DNA of 64,000 nucleotides from an uncultured Eubacterium sp. (GCA_905234995.1 CAJOJV010000003.1:1-64000); one strand, 5' to 3'. Counted from the stretch's first letter, positions 43,354 to 51,505 are shown. Numbers and translations are program-made. The notes: generated from the letters alone by a model not told the origin.

Positions 43354-45129
43354 TTATATTTCCATAATTATCGGCAAAATCATCGGGCTGCGTTTTGTTT
43401 TTTCATACATCATATGCGAAATCTCGTCACGCAGATGAGTTTTAATTGTGTTCCAATCGTGATACTTAGTGCTATAAGTATCGTAAATAACCTGACTTGC
43501 AAGTCCCTTTGCAGCGTCAATAAGCTCCTCGTTTTCGCGAACGTAAACGAAGCCCCTTGAAACGATATCCGGACCGCTTACAATCATACCGGACTCCGAA
43601 TCAATAGTTGCAACGATAATGATAATACCGTCAGCAGAAAGGTGCTTTCTGTCGCTGAGTACGATATTGCCTACGTCGCCAACGCCTATACCGTCAACGT
43701 ATACCTCGCCGCTTTCAACCTTAGCAAGTTCTTTTAAGCCGCTTTCAGATATCTCAATATGACTGCCGATATCGCCGACAAAGATATTATTCTTTACAAT
43801 ACCCATAGACTGAGCAAGCGCCGCATGCTTTTGCAAGTGCTTCTGCTCGCCGTGAACGGGTACAAAGTATTTCGGCTTAATAATGCCCATCATCAGCTTA
43901 AGCTCCTCCTGACAGGCGTGACCCGAAACGTGAACGTCGTACATATTTTCATATACGACCTCAACGCCTCGCTTCATAAGCTCATTTACGACATTGCCGA
44001 CCATTCTTTCATTGCCCGGAATCGGAGTTGCGGAAATGATTACGTAATCATTCGGTGAAGCAGTAACCTTTCTGTGCTCGCCGTGGGCAATCTTTGTCAG
44101 CGCGCTCATAGGCTCTCCCTGAGAACCCGTTGTGATAATTACAAGCTTATCGTCCGGATAATCGTTAATATTATCAATGCTGATGAGTATATTTCGGGGC
44201 ACCTTAAGATATCCGAGCTCAGAGCCGACCTCAACAAGATTCTCAAGGCTCCTGCCTACAACGGCAACCTTGCGCTTAAGTGCCTTTGCAACGTCAATAA
44301 TCTGCTGAATACGGTGAATATTTGAAGCAAAGGTTGCAACGACTATTCTGCGACCGCCCGCCTTTCTAAAAAGATTCAGGAAGGATTCGCCGACGGTTTT
44401 TTCACTCATCGTATAACCGGGACGCTCGGAGTTTGTTGAATCCTGAAACAGCGCAAGCACGCCCTTAGTGCCGTATTTAGCGAACGTGGGCAAATCAATC
44501 ATATCGCCGTCAACGGGAGTTGTGTCAATCTTAAAGTCGCCCGTGTGAATAACCGTTCCCGCGGGAGTAGATATTGCAAGACCGACGGAATCGGGTATTG
44601 AGTGATTAACGTGAATAAATTCAACCGTGAAGCTGCCGAGCATAATTTTATCTTTAGGATTAATCTCGTTAAGCTTAGCGCCTTCAAGCAGCTTGTGCTC
44701 TTCAAGCTTGCCCTTGATAAGGCCAATTGTAAGCCTCGTTGCATAAATCGGAATGTTAAAGTTTTTTAACAGATAAGGAATACCGCCGATGTGGTCCTCG
44801 TGCCCGTGGGTTACAACAAGCCCCTTTATTCTGCCGATATTCTTTTCAATATAGGTGAAATCGGGGATTACCGAATCAACGCCAAGAAGCTCTGCGCCGG
44901 GAAAAGCAAGACCGCAGTCAACGATAAACATATCGTTTCCGTACTCATACACGGTCATATTCTTGCCAATCTCATTCATACCGCCGAGAAAGGCAACGCG
45001 CACAGACTCCGCCTGCTTAATCTGAGCAGGCCTCGTGCTTTTATCAACCTTACGATAGGTGTAATAGCGCTTCGTGGAATTCCGTTTTCCCGCAGTGCTC
45101 CTATTCTTAGGTGTATTTTGTTTTGCCAT
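43354..45129 (-). CDS. rnjA: Ribonuclease J
   Basis: 591-residue metallo-beta-lactamase/beta-CASP ribonuclease with 5'-3' exo- and endonuclease activity, central in mRNA decay and rRNA maturation in Gram-positives. The zinc motif is THGHEDHIGG, with HTGDFKID and the C-terminal HVSGHACQEE and VPVHGEQKHL. The first 35 residues are basic and low-complexity, an extension before RVAFLGGMNEIGKNM. It is 27 bases before rplI. The choice of J1 over J2 is not certain. Confidence 0.94.
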   Translation of the reverse strand: MAKQNTPKNRSTAGKRNSTKRYYTYRKVDKSTRPAQIKQAESVRVAFLGGMNEIGKNMTVYEYGNDMFIVDCGLAFPGAELLGVDSVIPDFTYIEKNIGRIKGLVVTHGHEDHIGGIPYLLKNFNIPIYATRLTIGLIKGKLEEHKLLEGAKLNEINPKDKIMLGSFTVEFIHVNHSIPDSVGLAISTPAGTVIHTGDFKIDTTPVDGDMIDLPTFAKYGTKGVLALFQDSTNSERPGYTMSEKTVGESFLNLFRKAGGRRIVVATFASNIHRIQQIIDVAKALKRKVAVVGRSLENLVEVGSELGYLKVPRNILISIDNINDYPDDKLVIITTGSQGEPMSALTKIAHGEHRKVTASPNDYVIISATPIPGNERMVGNVVNELMKRGVEVVYENMYDVHVSGHACQEELKLMMGIIKPKYFVPVHGEQKHLQKHAALAQSMGIVKNNIFVGDIGSHIEISESGLKELAKVESGEVYVDGIGVGDVGNIVLSDRKHLSADGIIIIVATIDSESGMIVSGPDIVSRGFVYVRENEELIDAAKGLASQVIYDTYSTKYHDWNTIKTHLRDEISHMMYEKTKRSPMILPIIMEI

Positions 45130-45184
45130 AAAAAAATAAAAACTCCTTTAATAATAAATTTTTCCGTTCTAAAATGTTGAATAT

Positions 45185-45213
45185 ATAATATATTATTATT
45201 CTTAACTTGTCAA
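45185..45213 (-). promoter_or_regulatory. Promoter of the RNase J gene
   Basis: On the minus strand TTGACA (45213-45208) and TATTAT (45190-45185) are 17 bases apart. It is divergent from the rnhA promoter. Confidence 0.75.
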
Positions 45214-45240
45214 GCAATTTGAAATTAAGATATATCAATA

Positions 45241-45269
45241 TTGATTATTACCAAAAATAATGCTAAAAT
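45241..45269 (+). promoter_or_regulatory. Promoter of rnhA
   Basis: TTGATT (45241-45246) and TAAAAT (45264-45269) are 17 bases apart, about 30 bases before the chosen start of rnhA. Confidence 0.65.
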
Positions 45270-45301
45270 ATTCCAAACTAATAAAATTCAAGGAATGCTT
45301 T

Positions 45302-45736
45302 ATGAAAAAGGTTGAAATTTATACTGACGGCGCCTGCAGCGGAAACCCGGGCAAAGGCGGCTGGGGCGCAATTCTCGTTTATAATAAGCACGAAAAGGAA
45401 ATCAGCGGGTGTGAAGCGCAGACGACAAATAACAGAATGGAGCTTACCGCCGTAATCAAAGCGCTTGAACTGCTCACGGAGCCCTGCGAAGTTACTTTAA
45501 CTACGGATTCAAAGTACGTTTGCGACGCAATTAATCTGAAATGGGTTTACGGTTGGCAGAAAAACGGCTGGAAAAAAGCAGACAAAAAGCCTGCGTTAAA
45601 TGTTGATTTGTGGGAAACGCTTCTCTCTCTGCTTGAAAGGCACAGCGTTGAATTCATCTGGGTTAAGGGGCACAACGGACATCCTTATAATGAGAGATGC
45701 GATAAATTAGCCGTTGAAGCATACAGCAGCTTATAG
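45302..45736 (+). CDS. rnhA: Ribonuclease HI
   Basis: 144-residue type 1 RNase H that cuts RNA in RNA:DNA hybrids. Catalytic acidic residues are Asp9 in [11 protein letters not shown], Glu47 in NNRMELTA, Asp69 in TTDSKYV and the Asp of NERCDKLA. The basic substrate-handling loop [14 protein letters not shown] is present. AAGGAA precedes the ATG at 45302; a frame from 45260 starts in the promoter. Single-gene unit with its own terminator. Confidence 0.95.
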   Translation: MKKVEIYTDGACSGNPGKGGWGAILVYNKHEKEISGCEAQTTNNRMELTAVIKALELLTEPCEVTLTTDSKYVCDAINLKWVYGWQKNGWKKADKKPALNVDLWETLLSLLERHSVEFIWVKGHNGHPYNERCDKLAVEAYSSL

Positions 45737-45769
45737 TAAAAGACCGAAGAAAGCCTTCGGTCTTTTTTT
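45737..45769. terminator. Bidirectional terminator between rnhA and the TIGR04076 gene
   Basis: Stem AGACCGAAG/CTTCGGTCT extended by A-T pairs, T-run on the plus side and TTTTAC on the minus side. The plus T-run reaches the stop codon of the convergent gene. Confidence 0.85.
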
Positions 45770-46070
45770 CATTCAATAACTTCTATCAAAAAGCTTACGG
45801 GGCGAAAGCCGTCGTTGCAGGAAATCATTGCGGATTTCGGATTTTTCATCCATCCGTCATAAAAATTGCCGCCCCCGTGCGCAAGAGTCATAACGAAGGG
45901 AGATATCGAATCCCATGCGCTTTCGCAAAAGCCATCAGGCTTCTGCCAGCCGTTTGCAATAAAAACCTGCCCTAATTTCATTGAGCAGGCGTGCTCAATC
46001 GGGTTTTCATATTCCTTGATTAAATCATCGTAGCGCGCAATTTTCTTAACTGTTATGCGAATTTTTCCAT
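45769..46070 (-). pseudogene. TIGR04076 family small protein, frameshifted near the start
   Basis: The open part, from Met at 45981 (MKLGQVFIANGWQKPDGFC to the stop), matches the C-terminal two thirds of the TIGR04076 family. The missing N-terminus is still readable in the DNA, IRITVKKIARYDDLIKEY and so on, but has no start codon in that frame. The ATG at 46070, with GAGG 13 bases before it, is out of frame: a run of five A follows ATGG, whereas six A would restore ATG GAA AAA ATT CGC and a 100-residue protein MEKIRITVKK. The cause is a one-base deletion, a sequencing error, or slippage on the A-run. The function is unknown. Confidence 0.7.
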
Positions 46071-46074
46071 AGGC

Positions 46075-46719
46075 TTACTCTGCCTCGTCGGCTTCAGCCG
46101 CATCGTCAGCAGGAGCCTCTGTCGGCGCCTCAGTTTCTGGAGCCGCTGTGGTTTCATACTGGCTCATAAGCCCGCTTGAAATAACGTATTTTACCTCATA
46201 GGTCATTCCGTAATTAGTTAAGGTTGTAAGAACCTCTTCGTTTAGGAAGGTTGAATCTGCACTTTCATCCTGAACAATAAAGTTTGTGCCCTCATCAAGA
46301 TATTTGATTTCGGAAATCAAATCCTCAATCCCGTTGATTTCCTCGCCCTCAAAGAAGAGATAGCTGCCCTTTACGGTAATAATACCCTCAAATTTATTTT
46401 CATCAGGGGTGTAATACGCAGTGGAGCTCGGAACAGTCGTTGTATCATCCTTAGTTTTTTTGAAATTAATACCTTTAACAAAATAGAAGTACGAGCAGAG
46501 GCAAACAGCAATAACAAGCAATACGCAAACAACAACAGGCGCCTTGCTCTTCTTTTTTTCCTTCTTAAAACGGTGGCGCTCAAGCGTTGCCTCCTCCGTT
46601 TCAATATGCGTTATATCAACGTCAACGTCGTTAGCTGTTTCCTTGTAAGACGCATCCGACGCTTTATGCACAACAAGAGGGCTTTCCAGCCTTTCGTTAT
46701 CGTTAATTTGATTATCCAT
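46075..46719 (-). CDS. Single-pass membrane protein with ExbD-like outer domain, unknown
   Basis: 214 residues from the ATG at 46719, which follows AGAGGAC; a frame from 46758 is rejected. A charged cytoplasmic part (1-59) is followed by one membrane helix (about 60-81) and an outer domain with FEGIITVKGSYLFFEGEEINGI and TFLNEEVLTTLTNYGMTYEVKY. The pattern, one beta strand with a short repeat, a helix, then a late helix-strand, recalls the periplasmic fold of ExbD/TolR, but no ExbB partner is present. The C-terminal tail is rich in Thr, Glu, Pro and Ala. The stop lies 4 bases before the start of the TIGR04076 gene. No family name is assigned. Confidence 0.65.
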   Translation of the reverse strand: MDNQINDNERLESPLVVHKASDASYKETANDVDVDITHIETEEATLERHRFKKEKKKSKAPVVVCVLLVIAVCLCSYFYFVKGINFKKTKDDTTTVPSSTAYYTPDENKFEGIITVKGSYLFFEGEEINGIEDLISEIKYLDEGTNFIVQDESADSTFLNEEVLTTLTNYGMTYEVKYVISSGLMSQYETTAAPETEAPTEAPADDAAEADEAE

Positions 46720-46748
46720 AGTAATGTCCTCTTTCCGTTTATGAACAC

Positions 46749-46777
46749 ATAATAACACAAAACTTAATAATTTTCAA
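46749..46777 (-). promoter_or_regulatory. Promoter of the ExbD-like membrane protein gene
   Basis: On the minus strand TTGAAA (46777-46772) and TATTAT (46754-46749) are 17 bases apart. Confidence 0.65.
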
Positions 46778-46783
46778 TAAATA

Positions 46784-46811
46784 TTGAATTTAAATATTTG
46801 TGTGCTATAAT
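46784..46811 (+). promoter_or_regulatory. Promoter of the glucokinase gene
   Basis: TTGAAT (46784-46789) and TATAAT (46806-46811) are 16 bases apart, back to back with the divergent promoter. Confidence 0.65.
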
Positions 46812-46835
46812 TAAGTTATATTAGGAGTTGATAAA

Positions 46836-47717
46836 ATGAAAATTTTAACCTTTGATATTGGCGGCACAAACATAAAATATGCGCTTTGTAACGAGCAATT
46901 TGAAATCACCGAGGAGCATTCAATTCCAACAATCGCCGAGCAGGGCGGTCAGGTTATCATTAACAGAATCATTGAGATAATCAAGGGCTTTGACGGGCTT
47001 GACAGAGTTGCAATCAGCACTGCAGGTCAGGTTGATAACAAAAACGGAATCGTCGTTTTTTCTACAAACGATATCCCCTATTACACCGGTATGATGGTTA
47101 AAAGAATTGTTGAAAGCAAAACGGGTATTCCGACCTTTCTTGAAAATGATACTAACGCAGCTGCGCTAGGCGAGCTGAAATTCGGCGCTGCAAGAGGCGC
47201 TGAAAGCTTTATTTATCTTAATTTCGGCACGGGTATCGGCGGCGCTATATACATTAACAACGAGCTTTACACCGGCTCAAATTCCTGCGCAGGCGGCTTT
47301 GCACATCTCATTACCCATGCGGGAGGCAGGCAGTGCACCTGCGGCGGCGAGGGCTGCTACAAGCAATACGCTTCCGCAAGAGCGCTTACACAGGCAGTTG
47401 AAAAGGCTACGGGCGAAAATATGAACGGCTTTGAGATTTTCGACAAGGAAAATTTTGAAAATCCCGAAATACGCCACGTTATTGATATTTGGATTGACGA
47501 AATCATTCTTGGCTTAAAGAGCATTATCTATACCTTTAACCCGAGCCTCATTGTGCTTGGTGGCGGCATTATGAGCGAGGATTACATCATTGAGCTGATT
47601 GACCGCAAGATATACAAGCAGCTTATGGAAAACTTCCGCAAGGTAAACATTGTTAATTCAAAGCTCGGAAATCAGGCGGCGCTTCTCGGCGTTGCTTACG
47701 AGGCATCAAATCTATAA
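46836..47717 (+). CDS. ROK family sugar kinase, probable glucokinase
   Basis: 293 residues. The ATP phosphate-binding motif FDIGGTNIKYAL opens the protein. ENDTNAAALGEL supplies the catalytic Asp, and the zinc motif is CTCGGEGCYKQYAS. Adenosine-binding LIVLGGGIMSE lies near the end. These features fit ROK kinases that phosphorylate glucose or N-acetyl amino sugars; which one is unclear. AGGAG precedes the ATG. Transcribed alone, no transporter gene adjacent. Confidence 0.88.
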   Translation: MKILTFDIGGTNIKYALCNEQFEITEEHSIPTIAEQGGQVIINRIIEIIKGFDGLDRVAISTAGQVDNKNGIVVFSTNDIPYYTGMMVKRIVESKTGIPTFLENDTNAAALGELKFGAARGAESFIYLNFGTGIGGAIYINNELYTGSNSCAGGFAHLITHAGGRQCTCGGEGCYKQYASARALTQAVEKATGENMNGFEIFDKENFENPEIRHVIDIWIDEIILGLKSIIYTFNPSLIVLGGGIMSEDYIIELIDRKIYKQLMENFRKVNIVNSKLGNQAALLGVAYEASNL

Positions 47718-47723
47718 AAATCG

Positions 47724-47756
47724 AACGCAGTTGCAAAAAAAGCAACTGCGTTTTTA
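47724..47756. terminator. Bidirectional terminator between glucokinase and FliB-like genes
   Basis: An 11-bp stem AACGCAGTTGC/GCAACTGCGTT with a loop of seven A and a T-run on the plus side; it serves both convergent genes. Confidence 0.85.
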
Positions 47757-48716
47757 TTATTTGAAGTATTTGATTAATTCATCATATGAAAGACAATTAG
47801 CTGTTCTGAGAAGCTTTTTATAGCGCTCCATATTAACGTCGCTGTGCTCGGTTTCCTTACTCCAGAGGTGGATTGTCCACGCGTCATTTCCGAAAAATGC
47901 AGGAATCAGAACGCCAACCGCCGCCATTTTTACCTTTGAAAGAACGTCCCTGTCATACACTGACTGCAGAAAATACCTGAAAAGAAAATACATTGCAATA
48001 TTTTCACAGGGCTTTGAATTGATAACTGACTTGTCAAAGCTGCAGCTATTAACCTTTTCAGCCCACTCATCATTAATCAGCTCAGGATTTCTGAAAACCT
48101 CGGTAAAATCAAGGCTTTCGCTCCCCTCTTCATAATCGTCCAGCTCCTCTTGAAGCTGCTTTGCGATGCTAAGAAGTTTAGCTATTCTTTGGTTTATCGG
48201 CACTGATTTATCAAGCACAATTTCATAAGCTCTTTTGCGTTCCGAAAGAAGCCTGAAATATAACTCAGCGTCGATATCGTTTAGCACGGGCGGCTCGGCG
48301 TTTATCTCCTGAGCAAAGGAAAAATCCTCCTCAAGCGCCCACATCATATCGCTTGCAACGGGACAGGAAAAGGAAATGCCAAGCTCCCTCGTTCCTCCGA
48401 AATCGTTGATAAATCTCGGGAAGGTGCGGCAGGTGTAGGGCGTATGCTCGCCACCGATTGCAATATGCATATCGCATAAATTCTCGGAATTCAGAAACGG
48501 GCAGCGCTTCTTTTCGGCAAGGCGAAAAATATCGTTGTCGAATTCGTCCTTATCAAGCAGGCTGAATATACGGTTATGTAATTCACCTGACAGAGTTTTA
48601 TAATAAATTAGGCTTTCGGCATCAACGTCAACTTCCCACCCCTGACAGCAGGAATCGGGACACGCTGAGGCTATACATTTAAAGTCCTTATAAAAGGAAG
48701 GGGTTACAATTTTCAT
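47757..48716 (-). CDS. FliB-like (flagellin lysine-N-methylase family) Cys-rich protein
   Basis: 319 residues. The N-terminus IASACPDSCCQGWEVDVD, then CPFLNSENLCDMH and YTCRTFPR form the Cys cluster of the FliB/YkgJ-type family. It may hold an iron-sulfur cluster or zinc. FliB of Salmonella methylates flagellin lysines, but no flagellar gene is in this window, and most clostridial members have no known substrate. Convergent with the glucokinase gene and divergent from hppA. The family call is firm; the reaction is not. Confidence 0.78.
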   Translation of the reverse strand: MKIVTPSFYKDFKCIASACPDSCCQGWEVDVDAESLIYYKTLSGELHNRIFSLLDKDEFDNDIFRLAEKKRCPFLNSENLCDMHIAIGGEHTPYTCRTFPRFINDFGGTRELGISFSCPVASDMMWALEEDFSFAQEINAEPPVLNDIDAELYFRLLSERKRAYEIVLDKSVPINQRIAKLLSIAKQLQEELDDYEEGSESLDFTEVFRNPELINDEWAEKVNSCSFDKSVINSKPCENIAMYFLFRYFLQSVYDRDVLSKVKMAAVGVLIPAFFGNDAWTIHLWSKETEHSDVNMERYKKLLRTANCLSYDELIKYFK

Positions 48717-48744
48717 AAAAGTGCTCTTTTCATTTGATGAAATG

Positions 48745-48773
48745 ATTTTAACACATTAATAATGTTTTATCAA
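48745..48773 (-). promoter_or_regulatory. Promoter of the FliB-like gene
   Basis: On the minus strand TTGATA (48773-48768) and TAAAAT (48750-48745) are 17 bases apart. Confidence 0.65.
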
Positions 48774-48789
48774 TATTTTAAAATTACTA

Positions 48790-48818
48790 TTGTCAATTTG
48801 GTAAATTTTAGATATAAT
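48790..48818 (+). promoter_or_regulatory. Promoter of hppA
   Basis: TTGTCA (48790-48795) and TATAAT (48813-48818) are 17 bases apart, about 30 bases before the start; one of the strongest promoters in the window. Confidence 0.8.
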
Positions 48819-48847
48819 TAACTTGAATAACCGAAAGGAGTTATTTT

Positions 48848-50938
48848 ATGGAAAAATATTTAGTTTTATTAACCTTTTTAGGCTCAATTATCGCTTTGCT
48901 CTTTGCGCTTTTCATGGCAAAGAAGGTTCTAAAAGCTAATAAGGGCACTGAAAAAATGGCAAAAATTTCCGCCTCCATCAGCAAGGGCGCCAATGCTTAC
49001 CTTAAAAGGCAGTATTCAGTCGTTCTCTGCTTCTTTGCGGTAATGTTCATCATTCTCTGCGTAATGGCGGCATTCAAGTTTTTAACCTGGTTCGTTCCGT
49101 TCGCATTCATTACGGGCGGCTTTTTCTCAGGCTTATCCGGTTTTATCGGAATGAAAATCGCGACGGCAGCAAACTGCAGAACGGCTAATGCCTGCCGCGA
49201 GGGGCTTAACAAGGGCTTAAGAGTAGCATTCTCTGCAGGCTCGGTTATGGGCTTCACGGTTGTAGGCCTCGGTCTTCTTGACATTTCCGTTTGGTTCTTC
49301 CTGCTTAAATTTGTATTTAAACTTGACCCGAGCGCGATTACGGGCGCAATGCTTACGTTCGGTATGGGTGCTTCATCAATGGCGCTGTTTGCCCGTGTAG
49401 GCGGCGGTATCTTTACCAAGGCTGCCGACGTAGGCGCAGACCTTGTTGGTAAGGTTGAAGCGGGTATTCCTGAGGATGACCCGAGAAACCCCGCCGTTAT
49501 TGCAGATAACGTTGGCGATAACGTTGGCGACGTTGCAGGTATGGGCGCAGACCTTTACGAGTCATACGTTGGCTCCGTTATTTCCGCATCAGCGCTCGGC
49601 GTTTCCGCATTTAACGGCGAATTTAAGCCTATGGCTGTTCCGATGCTTCTTGCGGCAATCGGCATTCTTATGTCCATCATCGGCACCTTCTTCGTTAGAA
49701 CCGGTGAGAACATTGAGCAAAAGGCGCTTCTTAAGGCGCTCAGACGCGGAACTAACCTTTCCGCAATCGGCATCGCAGTTATTGCACTTCCCGTTGTGTA
49801 TCTCGTTCTCGGCAAGGAAAATCTCGGTCTTTACTTCGCTATTCTTTCCGGTCTTGTTGCCGGCGTTCTTATAGGTTTTTCAACCGAGTACTTTACTTCA
49901 GATACTTATAAACCCACTCAGAAGCTTGCTTCAACGTCCGAAACCGGCTCTGCTACTATTATCATCGGCGGTATAGGCCTCGGTATGAAATCAACCGCTG
50001 TTCCGATTGTTATCGTTGCAATCAGCGTGCTTATCAGTTATTTTGTATCCGGCGGCGCTGACAGCTCCGGCATCGGCTTATACGGCATTGCGCTTTCAGC
50101 AGTAGGTATGCTTTCAACGCTCGGCATTACGCTTGCGACTGACGCATACGGTCCCGTTGCAGACAATGCTGGCGGTATAGCAGAAATGGCTGGTCTTGAG
50201 CCTGAGGTAAGGGAAAGAACAGACGCTCTTGACTCGCTCGGTAATACAACCGCAGCAACAGGTAAGGGCTTTGCAATCGGCTCTGCTGCGCTCACGGCGC
50301 TTGCGCTCGTTGCATCATATATTGATAAGGTTAAAACCATTAACCCGTCAATCAGTGAAACAAGTGATTTCAATCTTATGAACCCCGTCGTTCTTATCGG
50401 TTTATTCATCGGTGCATGCCTTCCCTTCGTTTTTGCAGCGTTCACTATGGAATCCGTCGGCAGAGCTGCGCAGAGCATCGTTAAGGAAGTCAGACGCCAG
50501 TTTAAAGAGATTACAGGACTTATGGACGGCAAGGCTGATCCCGACTATGCATCCTGCGTAGACCTTTGCACAAGGTCATCTCTTAAGGAAATGATTCTTC
50601 CGACCATTATTGCAGTTGCAGTTCCAATCGTTGTTGGTTTGGTGCTTGGCTACAAAGGCGTTGTCGGTATGCTTGCAGGCGCAACCGCTTCCGGCTTCCT
50701 GATGGCTGTTTATATGTCTAATTCCGGCGGCGCTTGGGATAACGCCAAGAAGTATATTGAAAGCGGAAAATACGGCGGCAAGGGCAGCGAAAACCACAAG
50801 GCTGCAGTTGTCGGCGACACAGTCGGCGACCCGTTCAAGGATACCTCGGGCCCGTCAATAAACATTCTTATCAAACTGCTTTCAATGGTTTCAATCGTTT
50901 TTGCAGCAGTTGTTGTTAACTTTAGTATTTTCAAATAA
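48848..50938 (+). CDS. hppA: Membrane-bound ion-pumping pyrophosphatase, K+-dependent type
   Basis: 696-residue integral membrane enzyme with about 16 helices; it hydrolyses pyrophosphate and pumps H+ or Na+ outward. Pyrophosphate-binding motifs are DNVGDNVGDVAGMGADLYES and DTVGDPFKDTSGPSINIL. The segment GNTTAATGKGFAIGSAAL has Ala at the position where potassium-independent enzymes carry Lys, so it should need K+. The coupling ion cannot be fixed by eye. CGAAAGGAG is well placed. It complements the Rnf complex in energy conservation. Confidence 0.95.
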   Translation: MEKYLVLLTFLGSIIALLFALFMAKKVLKANKGTEKMAKISASISKGANAYLKRQYSVVLCFFAVMFIILCVMAAFKFLTWFVPFAFITGGFFSGLSGFIGMKIATAANCRTANACREGLNKGLRVAFSAGSVMGFTVVGLGLLDISVWFFLLKFVFKLDPSAITGAMLTFGMGASSMALFARVGGGIFTKAADVGADLVGKVEAGIPEDDPRNPAVIADNVGDNVGDVAGMGADLYESYVGSVISASALGVSAFNGEFKPMAVPMLLAAIGILMSIIGTFFVRTGENIEQKALLKALRRGTNLSAIGIAVIALPVVYLVLGKENLGLYFAILSGLVAGVLIGFSTEYFTSDTYKPTQKLASTSETGSATIIIGGIGLGMKSTAVPIVIVAISVLISYFVSGGADSSGIGLYGIALSAVGMLSTLGITLATDAYGPVADNAGGIAEMAGLEPEVRERTDALDSLGNTTAATGKGFAIGSAALTALALVASYIDKVKTINPSISETSDFNLMNPVVLIGLFIGACLPFVFAAFTMESVGRAAQSIVKEVRRQFKEITGLMDGKADPDYASCVDLCTRSSLKEMILPTIIAVAVPIVVGLVLGYKGVVGMLAGATASGFLMAVYMSNSGGAWDNAKKYIESGKYGGKGSENHKAAVVGDTVGDPFKDTSGPSINILIKLLSMVSIVFAAVVVNFSIFK

Positions 50939-50951
50939 TATCAAACATTTA

Positions 50952-50982
50952 AACCCCCAAGCCGAAAGGTTTGGGGGTTATT
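50952..50982 (+). terminator. Terminator of hppA
   Basis: Stem of twelve pairs AACCCCCAAGCC/GGTTTGGGGGTT with a GAAA loop, then ATTAAT. The run of T is short. Confidence 0.75.
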
Positions 50983-51046
50983 AATGCGCAAAACTGGATT
51001 AATTAGAAAATTTTCACAACTGAACAATATAATAACAGATGTTAAA

Positions 51047-51074
51047 CAAAGCGATGTGTCGAGCCTCGCTTTGA
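51047..51074 (-). other. Stem-loop CAAAGCGA/TCGCTTTG
   Basis: A perfect 8-bp stem with an 11-base loop, followed on the minus strand by TTTAAC. It is a possible weak terminator for a transcript reading through the tRNA-Leu-derived element. Confidence 0.4.
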
Positions 51075-51077
51075 TTA

Positions 51078-51330
51078 TGCAAGAGACGGGACTTTCTTGC
51101 AAGACTATCGTTATCCTTTAAACAATGCAGGGTATTGAGCCCTGCATTGTTTGGGACTTTCCTCTCCGGCTATCGAAAAATGAGTTTTAGAGGGAACGGT
51201 CATCCGACCAACGGTGCCCAAAATTTGTTTCGGCTTGAAGCGCCGACAAATTTTGACCGTTCGGCAGTTCTTATTACTCCCTTCATCTCCCACTGGGAGC
51301 GGTCGCAAATGAACCGTTTCAAGTCCCGTT
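51078..51330 (-). repeat. tRNA-Leu-derived noncoding element
   Basis: About 253 bp just beyond the tRNA-Leu terminator. On the minus strand it opens with ACGGGACTTGAAAC, in which ACGGGACTTGAA is an exact inverted copy of part of the tRNA-Leu T-arm. It closes with AAGTCCCGTCTCTTGCA, a direct copy of the tRNA-Leu 3' end with one mismatch. The core has several inverted repeats, such as AAAATTTG/CAAATTTT and a 13-bp stem around GCAGGG, and the stretch CGATAGCCGGAGAGGAAAG, close to that in the tRNA-Val element. This element accounts for most of the 436-base gap between hppA and tRNA-Leu. No gene is supported in it. Confidence 0.6.
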
Positions 51331-51337
51331 ATCAATG

Positions 51338-51375
51338 AAAAAAGCTTAGATACCAAATGGTATCTAAGCTTTTTT
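51338..51375 (-). terminator. Terminator abutting tRNA-Leu
   Basis: Perfect 17-bp stem around an ATTT loop on the minus strand, ending in six T. It begins at the last base of the encoded CCA. Confidence 0.88.
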
Positions 51376-51459
51376 GGTGCGAGAGACGGGACTTGAACCC
51401 GTACGAGTCGCCCCACACGCCCCTCAAACGTGCGCGTCTGCCGATTCCGCCACTCTCGC
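51375..51459 (-). tRNA. tRNA-Leu (GAG)
   Basis: 85 bases with a long variable arm (class II) and encoded CCA. Acceptor GCGAGAG pairs with CTCTCGC, and the anticodon loop TTGAGGG gives GAG. T-arm ACGGG-TTCAAGT-CCCGT. Confidence 0.95.
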
Positions 51460-51473
51460 TTGCAACGAAAGTG

Positions 51474-51502
51474 ATTATAGCAGATTAAAAATAGAATGTC
51501 AA
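51474..51502 (-). promoter_or_regulatory. Promoter of tRNA-Leu
   Basis: On the minus strand TTGACA (51502-51497) and TATAAT (51479-51474), both perfect, are 17 bases apart. TTTCGTTGCAA follows directly before the tRNA. Confidence 0.88.
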
Positions 51503-51505
51503 CAT

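Noticed and set aside
51150-51178. GAGAGGAAAGTCC on the minus strand resembles a conserved segment of bacterial RNase P RNA.
   Set aside because: The other conserved RNase P blocks are missing, and AAGTCCCGT is explained by the copied tRNA-Leu 3' end.
51111-51416. Open frames on both strands over the tRNA-Leu element (51111-51416 minus, 51135-51338 plus).
   Set aside because: They cover the tRNA, its terminator and the noncoding element; no ribosome site and no plausible protein composition.
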